DNA from: an uncultured Rhodospirillaceae bacterium
GTDB taxonomy: Bacteria > Pseudomonadota > Alphaproteobacteria > RF32 > CAG-239
Assembly (NCBI GenBank): GCA_900320035.1
Contig: ONQU01000141.1
Coordinates: 1-19,631 of the forward strand
Reading direction: 5' to 3'
DNA: 19,631 nt
Made by a program: the position numbers and the translations under genes. Every line of letters begins with the position of its first letter. The stretch's first letter is position 1. Positions 1 to 7,200 of the stretch are shown here, piece after piece. The notes under the pieces were generated by a model, which did not search any database, had not been told where the DNA came from, and saw only the letters and a program-made list of their open reading frames with translations.

Positions 1-84
1 AAATATAGTATTTTATTATCAAAAAATAAGAAAATAATTTACATTAAGTAACCTAAGTGGTATAAAAATTATCAGAATACACCG

Positions 85-459
85 GTGGGCAGCCGCACAT
101 TTTATGAGTTGGGAAAATCACCGATTGTGAAAAGCATTGAAGAACGAAATGATGATGTTATACAAAATCATCACGTTATGCCGAAACCAAGCATTCACAA
201 TGTGGTGATGGGCGCGGTTACCGGCTTTGGCGAAGGTTTAATCGGAGGCGTTAATCGTGCTCTAGATAATGCAACATATGGTTTATATGGAGGAACTATT
301 GATTCGTTAACCAACGGAGCATATACTAATCAACAAAATCGACTTCAACAACAAGCTGATCAAAATGGTTTAGGCTATGTAAATAAATTAGCCAACAAAG
401 CCATTGATGTTGGTTCTCAAGCGTGGGCTACAAAACGCGTTTGGGATAAATTCCGTTAA
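85..459 (+). CDS. Hypothetical protein, possibly the 3' end of a degraded larger gene
   Basis: I do not recognise a family. The frame reads 124 residues from a GTG at 85 and ends at TAA 457-459. The frame stays open upstream to a stop at 49-51, but there is no ATG and no Shine-Dalgarno sequence before the GTG, so the start is unsupported. The middle is glycine-rich and small-residue-rich (GAVTGFGEGLIGGVNRALD), followed by a Gln/Asn-rich stretch and a helical tail rich in Ala and Lys. There is no signal peptide or clear membrane helix. The composition recalls C-terminal parts of large phage or surface proteins, which is only an impression. It could be a true small gene with a non-ATG start or a remnant whose 5' part is lost. 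Bases 1-84 are AT-rich and show no other feature. Confidence 0.4.
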   Translation: MGSRTFYELGKSPIVKSIEERNDDVIQNHHVMPKPSIHNVVMGAVTGFGEGLIGGVNRALDNATYGLYGGTIDSLTNGAYTNQQNRLQQQADQNGLGYVNKLANKAIDVGSQAWATKRVWDKFR

Positions 460-465
460 AAATAA

Positions 466-493
466 TTGACTTTTACTGAGTGTGTTATAACAT
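466..493 (+). promoter_or_regulatory. Promoter-like sequence inside an inverted repeat
   Basis: TTGACT (466-471) is followed after 16 bp by TAACAT (488-493), a plausible sigma-70-type promoter. The -35 box lies in the left arm of the inverted repeat at 469-508 and the -10 box at its centre. Transcription would begin near 500, leaving almost no leader before the candidate start codons at 508 and 523. Confidence 0.4.
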
Positions 494-508
494 ACACTCA
501 GTAAAAGT
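469..508. repeat. Perfect 15-bp inverted repeat, operator or hairpin
   Basis: The left arm ACTTTTACTGAGTGT (469-483) is matched exactly by ACACTCAGTAAAAGT (494-508). A G-T and a T-A pair extend it inward, and G-T pairs extend it outward, leaving a 6-nt centre. No T-run follows on the plus strand, so it is not a standard terminator for the preceding frame. Its overlap with a promoter-like sequence favours an operator for a dimeric regulator. A hairpin in RNA is the alternative. Confidence 0.65.
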
Positions 509-1074
509 TGGAAAAAAAGACTGTGAAAAAAGAAGAAAATTGGTATCAAGAGTTATATTGTTTTTGGCATGGGATGATTTATGGAACAGATAAATTTCCT
601 TCTATATTTTCATTTAACGGTTTATTAAATTGGCGTTCAGCTTGGTTGACGGCGCTTGTCATTTACTTTGTTGTGCAATGTATCAGTTGGTTAGAAATTC
701 CCCTTATTACCTACATAAGTGGCTTACTTTTCTTCTATTGTGTTTTAGCTTTAGTTCAGAAGAGATGTCGTGATTTTAATAGCGCTGGAACGTTTTGGAT
801 TATATACGTAACAATAACGATGATTTTAATAAGTTCAATTTATTTTGTAGATGTATTCAATTCTGAATATATTTATAGAAATATTTGGCGTTTAAGTAAT
901 TTTTGTTATGCTTTTTTAGTATTTCCAATGATTATTCCCAGTAAACCTAATCCGGATATGAATTTGCGTAGTCCGCTGTTAAAATATCCATTTTTATATA
1001 CGGCTATTTGCTGGGTGTTTGCTATTTGTGCCACATTAACGGTTAATCATTATGCCGGTGTGACGATTTTTTAA
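508..1074 (+). CDS. DUF805-like polytopic membrane protein
   Basis: This is a predicted integral inner-membrane protein of unknown function, 188 residues from the TTG at 508. About five hydrophobic segments are visible, for example WLTALVIYFVVQCISW, ITYISGLLFFYCVLALVQ, the stretch after AGTFW, NFCYAFLVFPMII and the C-terminal YPFLYTAICWVFAICATL. The motif QKRCRDFNSAGTFW after the second segment resembles the conserved (V)(K/R)R-x-x-D-x-x-x-S-G-W/F signature of the DUF805 family, as does its size. The start is uncertain: TTG 508 lies in the right arm of an inverted repeat with no ribosome site, and GTG 523 has only a weak GGA upstream. It is separated from the next gene by a structured RNA and is probably its own transcription unit. 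Its relation to the secretion operon is unknown. Confidence 0.65.
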   Translation: MEKKTVKKEENWYQELYCFWHGMIYGTDKFPSIFSFNGLLNWRSAWLTALVIYFVVQCISWLEIPLITYISGLLFFYCVLALVQKRCRDFNSAGTFWIIYVTITMILISSIYFVDVFNSEYIYRNIWRLSNFCYAFLVFPMIIPSKPNPDMNLRSPLLKYPFLYTAICWVFAICATLTVNHYAGVTIF

Positions 1075-1081
1075 ATTTTTC

Positions 1082-1109
1082 TTGCAATTTATTTTGATTA
1101 TTTTAATAT
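1082..1109 (+). promoter_or_regulatory. Candidate promoter for the structured leader RNA
   Basis: TTGCAA (1082-1087) and TAATAT (1104-1109) are separated by 16 bp and lie just downstream of the preceding gene's stop. A start around 1115-1117 would coincide with the first hairpin of the RNA at 1116-1267. A second -10 reading, TATAAA at 1107-1112, gives a less favourable 19-bp spacer. Confidence 0.5.
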
Positions 1110-1115
1110 AAACAA

Positions 1116-1267
1116 CGTCGGTGAGGGTTTCATCGGCGGAGTATCGTAACTCCTTATATAGTAAAGAACTCCTCTTTAAGGGGAGCCGGTGAATATGTTG
1201 AATAAATCGGGCTGACTATATACAGTTACGAACTCCCCTTGCTTCTTTGAGGCAAGGTTTTTGTTTT
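1116..1267 (+). ncRNA. Candidate structured RNA: riboswitch/attenuator-like leader or small RNA
   Basis: The segment has no coding potential but pairs extensively. Hairpin A is 9 bp with G-U pairs (1116-1124 with 1130-1138). A long stem joins 1145-1151 with 1224-1230 and 1155-1162 with 1215-1222. It encloses two hairpins, 1169-1174 with 1180-1185 and 1186-1190 with 1206-1210, giving a three-way junction. AAGGGGAG (1178-1185) can alternatively pair perfectly with CTCCCCTT (1233-1240). That pairing would make a pseudoknot with the long stem and would take the left arm of the terminator at 1237-1257. These mutually exclusive pairings are typical of a termination switch. I match it to no riboswitch class, 6S RNA, SRP RNA or tmRNA that I know. 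A free-standing small RNA with exposed CTCC motifs is the alternative. All pairings were found by eye. Confidence 0.5.
1237..1267 (+). terminator. Intrinsic terminator ahead of the HTH gene
   Basis: CCTTGCTTC (1237-1245) pairs with GAGGCAAGG (1249-1257) through nine pairs including one G-U, with a 3-nt loop, and is followed by TTTTTGTTTT (1258-1267). It sits 29 bp before the preferred start of the HTH gene, so it either ends a small RNA or controls readthrough into that gene. Confidence 0.75.
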
Positions 1268-1296
1268 AAATGTTAACAAAAGTGGAGTTCTGGAAA

Positions 1297-1521
1297 ATGA
1301 GTAAAGTATATTTAATGGATAAGGCATCGCTTAAGCAACTGGGGTGTGAATTATGGCGTTTGCGGCGGGAGCATAATTTATTGCTAAAACAAGTTGAGAA
1401 TCGCACCGGTATTCCGGCAAAGATTATTGAATCGCTGGAATTGGGACGCTTTTTGCAATATGGTTACTATCGCAAATTGGTGGAATTCTACGGAAAAAAT
1501 ATGCGTATTGTGCTGGAGTGA
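1297..1521 (+). CDS. Small XRE-family helix-turn-helix protein
   Basis: This is a predicted DNA-binding protein of 74 residues consisting almost entirely of one HTH domain. The pattern is that of the XRE/Cro family: LGCELWRLRREHNLLL (15-30), then the turn KQVENRTGIP (31-40) and recognition helix AKIIESLELGR (41-51), closing with YYRKLVEFYGKNMRIVL. I chose ATG 1297 because GGAG at 1284-1287 lies 9 bp upstream. The in-frame ATG at 1270 would add nine residues but directly abuts the terminator T-run and has no ribosome site. No effector domain is present. It sits between the structured leader and the secretion operon and could regulate that operon or itself, which is inference from position only. 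Confidence 0.75.
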   Translation: MSKVYLMDKASLKQLGCELWRLRREHNLLLKQVENRTGIPAKIIESLELGRFLQYGYYRKLVEFYGKNMRIVLE

Positions 1522-1527
1522 AGCACT

Positions 1528-1561
1528 AAAACAATCTTTTTTGACGAGAAAGGTTTTGTTT
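1528..1561 (+). terminator. Weak AT-rich hairpin with T-tract after the HTH gene
   Basis: CTTT (1536-1539) pairs with AAAG (1549-1552), with a short inner extension, and AAAAC (1528-1532) pairs with GTTTT (1553-1557) across a 3-nt bulge. More T residues follow. It is a poor but possible terminator for the HTH gene. The rest of the 180-bp gap to 1701 holds a TTGACG at 1541-1546, a TATGAT at 1585-1590 and a 6-bp hairpin (ACACAG 1652-1657 with CTGTGT 1664-1669). The promoter of the secretion operon may lie here, but no well-spaced pair of boxes is visible. Confidence 0.3.
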
Positions 1562-1701
1562 AATCAATTTTAATCTTTTTCATCTATGATAAAATCCAAA
1601 GGAGTATTTTTTGCAGCTTGTAAATAGTCAGAGATGCAGGAAATTCCTTGCACACAGTCGATTCTGTGTAATTTGGTGGAAAAAAGAATAAAGAGATAAA
1701 A

Positions 1702-1890
1702 ATGAGTAAAAAAATTTTTATATACGGTGTTATTTTAGCTTTGACCGCTTGCAGTTTGTTTGGTTCTTACTATGAACCGGAAACAGTGGGCATCGGTAAA
1801 GATGTTAATGAGTTAAAACTTTCACCATGTGCGTGTATGCAAATTGAGATGATTAAGAGCGTACCGGATTGGTTTATGGAAACAATTTAG
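1702..1890 (+). CDS. VirB7-like small lipoprotein
   Basis: This is a predicted outer-membrane lipoprotein of 62 residues at the head of the secretion operon. MSKKIFIYGVILALTAC is a short lipoprotein signal peptide with lipobox L-T-A-C, so Cys17 would be lipidated after cleavage. The mature part is only about 45 residues and has a CAC pair near the middle. Small lipoproteins immediately upstream of virB8-virB9 are usually VirB7, which stabilises VirB9 and joins the outer-membrane core complex with VirB9 and VirB10. VirB7 sequences are too short and divergent for firm recognition, so the call rests on lipobox, size and gene order. The ribosome site is an AAGAG-like run at about 1690-1695. The next gene begins 14 bp after the stop. 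Confidence 0.6.
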   Translation: MSKKIFIYGVILALTACSLFGSYYEPETVGIGKDVNELKLSPCACMQIEMIKSVPDWFMETI

Positions 1891-1904
1891 CGGAGCATTG
1901 ATTG

Positions 1905-2654
1905 ATGGCAGACCAACTCGGAATAGGTAACACGGAACAAAAATTGATAGGTAACACCCATCAGCCGCAGTTTAAAAGCGCGGCAAATGCTTCGCGTTAC
2001 GTCAATCGCAATGAAGACAGCATTGTGGTTAATGCCAGTGAAAAGCGTTATTTATGGACGGCACGAGCTTTTGCGGTAGTAACAGCGATTAGTTTGTGTT
2101 GCAATTTAATTTTGCTTCTAACAATTTCTAATATATTACCGTTGTATCGGGTTGAACCATATTTATTGACGCTTTCAAATAAGGAAGATCAAGTGTATAG
2201 GATTGTGCCGTATACACGCTCAATGGAATCGCAAAAATCAATTACGGAAACATTTGTGCGCGAATATGTGCTGCTACGCACAACTTTATTGTCGGATATT
2301 GAAGAAATGCAATCGCGCTGGCAGACTGGCGGTGATTTGCAAGAAATGTCATCAAATTTGGTATATCAGGATTTTTTGAGCAATACCGGCAAGAAGTTAA
2401 TGCAACGCATGCGTCAAGATGGTTTGACCAGTACGGTGCGGATTTTGACGGTTAATGAAGTTGGTGATTCATTATGGCAAGTTGAATATGTTGTTGACTA
2501 TTATTTGCCGTCATCATACACACCGCGCACCATAAAATATCGAGCCAGTTTGAAAATTCAGTATCAACCACGCCGTGTACAATATAAAGAACGCTTGAAA
2601 AATCCGGTTGGATTTAAGGTAATTTCGTATGGCACAAAACAACTTAAAGAATAA
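1905..2654 (+). CDS. virB8: VirB8, inner-membrane type IV secretion component
   Basis: VirB8 is a bitopic inner-membrane scaffold of the type IV secretion channel with a periplasmic NTF2-like domain. The 249-residue protein has a cytoplasmic N-terminus of about 50 residues, one membrane helix at about 52-76 (ARAFAVVTAISLCCNLILLL), and then the periplasmic domain. That domain starts LPLYRVEPYLLTLSNKEDQV, which is the usual VirB8 entry strand. Near the C-terminus it carries KNPVGFKVISY, matching the conserved NPxG-x-x-V-x-x-Y motif. ATG 1905 is preferred over TTG 1902 because GGAG at 1892-1895 lies 9 bp upstream. The length is close to the family norm. It is followed by virB9 after 10 bp. Confidence 0.88.
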   Translation: MADQLGIGNTEQKLIGNTHQPQFKSAANASRYVNRNEDSIVVNASEKRYLWTARAFAVVTAISLCCNLILLLTISNILPLYRVEPYLLTLSNKEDQVYRIVPYTRSMESQKSITETFVREYVLLRTTLLSDIEEMQSRWQTGGDLQEMSSNLVYQDFLSNTGKKLMQRMRQDGLTSTVRILTVNEVGDSLWQVEYVVDYYLPSSYTPRTIKYRASLKIQYQPRRVQYKERLKNPVGFKVISYGTKQLKE

Positions 2655-2664
2655 GGAAAATGTC

Positions 2665-4272
2665 ATGAAAACAAGTTTAAAATTTGGGATATTTGCTCTG
2701 TTGAGCGTTTTAGCAATAAAGCCGGCAGAGGCGAAGTTGCTTGATGAAGGAACCATGGATCAATACGCAGATCAATCACAAGGTAACTATCAGCCGATGA
2801 ATTTGAATTATGCCGGTTTCAATTCGCTGGGCATGATTCAAAGCGCATGGCAGGATCCGTTGCAAAATTTAGGTGAAGGGCAAAGCAAACCGGCTTATTC
2901 CAAATATTACTGGTCACCGGATTTAGTATTACCGATTCGCTTGCGTGAAGCGATGATGACTTTGGTTAATTTTCCGGAGTGGGAATTGATTGAAAATATT
3001 TACATTGGTGATACGAACTCTTTTGATGGGCAAATTTCTGGACCGAATACTTTATTATTGTATCCGCGTGCAGGTACAAATGTCGGTGTGGATAGCAATA
3101 TCATTGTTTTTGGCCGCTCGGGCAATAAATACGTATTTTATGTCAAGAGCGAAGGTGTAAACACGGAGCGCCTCACAAACTCCATTATAGATATTGATGT
3201 CGTCGATGGCGCCGGCGCATCGGGAGGTAGTCCCAGGAGCGGCGTGGGGATATTAGGCAGTTCCGGTTCAGGGCATATCAACGCCAATAATTATTACAAC
3301 AATGGCAAGAAGTCTGTCGATTCAACCTTTACAAAAAGATTTTTAAAAGAAGATTGGCTAAAAAGTATTCCGCTGGATCCGACTAAGTTTCGCTTTGATA
3401 TAGAGATATATGTGCCAAATCCGGACGATGTAGTGATTGCGCCGGAGCGTGTGTGGCGCGATGATATTTTCACCTATATTGATTTAGGTGAAAAAGCTCT
3501 GAATATGGTACAACGGCCAATTGTGACGCTGATTGTAGAACGGGTAGAAACGCCGGTCGGTTTCAGAACCAAAGGACCAAATAACCGCTTGATTATTGTT
3601 GAAGGTGTGGGTGATATGGTGATGCGTAACGGTAAGCGAATGGTATGCTTAAAGTTGCGTCGTTCTGATGATGAGGGAACACAATATGTGACCTATGCCG
3701 ATGATGGAGATGCTTGGGACGTCGGTCCGAAGATTCCGAATAAGGGCAACGGTCAAAATGGCGCGGCAAATTACGGTTCGGTCGACAGTAAAGGCGGGTT
3801 AAATCTCGGTTCCGGTGCCGGTTTTGCTGAATATGGAAGTAATGGTGCTAATGGTGGTGTGAACGGCATGACGGCCGATGGTGTGTGTATGTCAACCGGC
3901 TGTGGCGATTTGGATTACAGCAAAATGACGCGCATTGATCGTTCGCATGGCGGGTCGATGCAAAATCCGTATCCGCAATATAAATACGGTAGCGGTTTTG
4001 CTGATGAAACAGGCGGCACACTTTCGATTGAATTAGGCACGGATTCCAATGTGAATAACTTGGAAGCCACTTGGAAAGATCTATCGAGTCGTTATTCTTC
4101 GTTATTAGGGGGCTATGAGCCGTTTTATTCGGTTGATGCGCCTGCTGATGGACAGGGTAAAGAACTGTTTCACCTGCGTGTAGGGCCGGTGAAAAATATA
4201 GATAGTGGCGATTCGCTATGCAGCCAATTAGGGCGCAATGGTGTTTTTTGTAGTGTAATAAGGATGCAATAA
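2665..4272 (+). CDS. virB9: VirB9 with long insert and C-terminal SPOR-like domain
   Basis: VirB9 forms part of the periplasmic and outer-membrane core with VirB7 and VirB10. This 535-residue protein is about twice the usual length. The signal peptide is 1-23 (cleavage after KPAEA). The N-terminal VirB9 domain spans about 84-180, with LLYPRAGTN and NIIVFGRSGNKYVFYV. The C-terminal VirB9 domain spans about 263-335, with VWRDDIFTYIDL, RPIVTLIV and GKRMVCLKLRR. A Gly/Asn-rich linker (345-440) then leads to 451-535, which reads like a SPOR domain: LSIELGTDSNVNNLEATWKD, YSSLLGGYEPFYSVD, LFHLRVGP and LCSQLGRNGVFCSVIR. SPOR domains bind glycan strands lacking stem peptides. ATG 2665 is chosen over the ATG at 2629, inside virB8, because AAGGAA precedes it and the signal peptide then begins at residue 1. 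Confidence 0.85.
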   Translation: MKTSLKFGIFALLSVLAIKPAEAKLLDEGTMDQYADQSQGNYQPMNLNYAGFNSLGMIQSAWQDPLQNLGEGQSKPAYSKYYWSPDLVLPIRLREAMMTLVNFPEWELIENIYIGDTNSFDGQISGPNTLLLYPRAGTNVGVDSNIIVFGRSGNKYVFYVKSEGVNTERLTNSIIDIDVVDGAGASGGSPRSGVGILGSSGSGHINANNYYNNGKKSVDSTFTKRFLKEDWLKSIPLDPTKFRFDIEIYVPNPDDVVIAPERVWRDDIFTYIDLGEKALNMVQRPIVTLIVERVETPVGFRTKGPNNRLIIVEGVGDMVMRNGKRMVCLKLRRSDDEGTQYVTYADDGDAWDVGPKIPNKGNGQNGAANYGSVDSKGGLNLGSGAGFAEYGSNGANGGVNGMTADGVCMSTGCGDLDYSKMTRIDRSHGGSMQNPYPQYKYGSGFADETGGTLSIELGTDSNVNNLEATWKDLSSRYSSLLGGYEPFYSVDAPADGQGKELFHLRVGPVKNIDSGDSLCSQLGRNGVFCSVIRMQ

Positions 4273-4275
4273 AAA

Positions 4276-7200
4276 ATGGCAAAAGAGGCTTTAACTCATT
4301 CAGACAGATATGTCCGTAAAACCAATCGAATAATTCTGATTATTGGGATTATTACTCTATGTTTGTTTGTGTTTGGTCTTTTGCTTTTAGCCGCGGATGA
4401 GCCGGAAGAAGAACAAAAATATGAAGTTGAAACAACTATTGATGCTGAGACGGATATTGGTGTAACCTCGGAAACATCAAGCGAAACAGAAATAGAGTTT
4501 GGAGAAACCGAGGAAGAAGAAAAGCCGATTACCATGACGCCTAATCCAATTAATATAGGACAAGTTGTGGTTGGTCATGAAGCAACAAATGTTCTGACCA
4601 TAGGTACCAATGGTAAAACGGCAATTCGCGTTGTGTCGGTTGAACTGGAGGATGCACCGTTTGAAGGCTTTAGTTTTAAAACAGATTGCAATGGTAAAGA
4701 ACTACGCGGTAAAATTACTTGCAATGTATTGATGAACTGGTTGCCGACAGTGGCGGCCAATGTGCAGAATAATTTTAAGATTATATGGCATGAAACACGG
4801 CTTTCGGAGAGAGATTCCAAACACGATGAAGTGCCTGTTTTTGGTAATGCCGTAACCAAAGATGATTGTAATTTTTGCGAGAGCGGCTCCGGTAAAAGCG
4901 GTGGAATGAATAAAAATGTCAAAGTTGCTTCCGGTAAGCGTCAAGCCATCGGTCCGGATGGAAAAATTATAGGTGTTATCGGTGATGACGGCATTGTTTA
5001 TGATGAAAACGGCAATGAAATCGGTCGAGTGACGGCTGACGGTTTGGTGGTTGATCGAGACGGCAATATTATTGGCGTGGCGTCAACCGGTAAATTGATT
5101 ATGGATGACAACGGTAATGTTATCGGTTATGTGGATGCACAAGGAATTGCACATGATGAAGACGGTAATGTAATTGGCAAGATGTTAGCCGATGGTACGG
5201 TGGTTGATGATAAAGGTAATGTTGTCGGTAAAGCTTTAGATTACGGTTATGTGTATGACAATGACGGCAATATTATCGGCCGCGTTTTAGAAGATGGTTC
5301 AGTTGTCGATTTAGACGGTAATGTTGTCGGTCGTATGAATGAAAATGGTGAAGTTGTCGATTTTAACGGTAATGTTATCGGGCATGTGGCTAAATCTGGT
5401 GAGGTTATGTTTGATGAAGATGGTAATGCTATCGGTATCGTTATGCCTAACGGTATGATTGTTAATGAAAATGGCGATATTGTCGGGCGGGTTGATAAAA
5501 ATGGTAACGCGATTGCGGCACAAAAAATAGGCAAACGCGGGCCGAATATGCAGTTAGCCGTTGATGAAAATGGTAATGTTACCGGATATATTGATGAGAA
5601 TGGTGTAGTTCGTGATTTTGACGGTAATGTTATAGGTCATGTCGATAAGAACGGCAATGTTATTGACGATAAAGGTAAGGTTATCGGTAAAGCTTCCAAT
5701 CAATGGGGAGATTTAGCCCTTGATTCCAATGGCAATGTTATTGGTTATATTGATAAAGAGGGTATGGTTAACCGCAATGGTGAGGTAATTGGCTATGTAA
5801 ATGATAAAGGTGAAGTAATTGGTAACGTTATCAAGGATCAAATTATTGGCAAACTCGGTGCCGGCAGACAGCTTGCTTACGATGCCAATGGTAATATTAT
5901 CGGCTATGTCGATGAAAAAGGTAATGTTATTGATGCTAATGGTAATGTTGTCGGTAAGGTTGATAAAGATGGTAATGTTGTTGATGCTAAAGGCAATGTT
6001 ATCGGTAAAGTGGCTGATGGTAAGCGTAGTTTAGCTTACGATGCCAATGGTAATATTATCGGTTATGTCGATGAAAATGGCAATGTTATAGATGCTAAAG
6101 GCCAAGTTGTCGGTAAGGTTGATAAAGATGGTAATGTTGTTGATGCTAAAGGCAATGTTATCGGTAAAGTGTCTGATGGTAACCGCCATTTAGCATACGA
6201 TGCCAATGGTAATATTATCGGTTATGTCGATGAAAATGGCAATGTTATAGATGCTAAAGGCCAAGTTGTCGGTAAAGTTGATAAAGATGGCAATGTAGTT
6301 GATGCTAAAGGCAATGTTATTGGTAAAGTGGCTGATGGTAAACGTAGTTTAGCTTACGATGCCAATGGTAATATTATAGGTTATGTCGATGATAATGGCA
6401 ATGTTATAGATGCTAAAGGCCAAGTTGTCGGTAAAGTTGATAAAGATGGTAATGTTGTTGATGCTAAAGGCAATGTTATCGGTAAAGTGGACAATAGTAA
6501 ACATAAGTTAGCTTATGATGCCGCCGGTAATGTTATCGGCTATGTTGATGACAGCGGTAACGTTGTTGATTTTAAAGGTAATGTTGTCGGTAAGGTTGAT
6601 AAAGCCGGCAATATTGTTGATGCCGCCGGTAATGTTATCGGCAAAGTTGCTGATGGTAAACGTAGTTTAGCCTACGATGCCAATGGTAATGTCATCGGCT
6701 TAGTTGATGATAATGGTAATGTCGTTGATTTTAAGGGTAATGTTATCGGTAAGGTTGATAAAGCCGGCAATATCATTGATGCCAAAGGTAACGTCATTGG
6801 CAAAGTAGCTGACGGTAAACGTAATTTAGCTTATGATGCCAATGGTAATGTTATCGGCTTAGTTGATGATAATGGTAATGTCGTTGATTTTAAGGGTAAT
6901 GTTATCGGTAAGGTTGATAAAGCCGGCAATATTGTTGATGCCAAGGGTAATGTTATCGGTAAAGTTGCCGACGGTAAACGTAGTTTGGCTTACGATGATA
7001 AAGGAAATGTCATCGGTTATGTTGATGACAGCGGTAACGTTGTTGATTTTAAGGGTAATGTTGTCGGTAAAGTTGATAAGGCGGGCAATATCATTGATAC
7101 TGAAGGTAATGTTATCGGTAAGGTTATAGATGGTGAACGTAATTTAGCTTATGATGCTGCCGGTAATGTTATCGGCTATGTTGATGAAAATGATAATGTT

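Noticed and set aside
1116..1267. 6S RNA, SRP RNA, tmRNA or a purine/TPP riboswitch
   Set aside because: None of the conserved motifs I know for these RNAs is present, and the ends do not pair into the rod of 6S RNA.
2629..2664. Upstream ATG start for virB9 overlapping virB8
   Set aside because: It would place 12 polar residues before a well-formed signal peptide. ATG 2665 has an AAGGAA site and starts the signal peptide directly.
3848..4282. Minus-strand open frame over the end of virB9
   Set aside because: It has low-complexity composition typical of antisense to a Gly/Asn-rich coding region, no ribosome site and no domain.
5247..5534. Minus-strand and alternate-frame open frames inside the giant genes
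   Set aside because: They are shadows created by the repetitive codon pattern and lack ribosome sites and recognisable domains.
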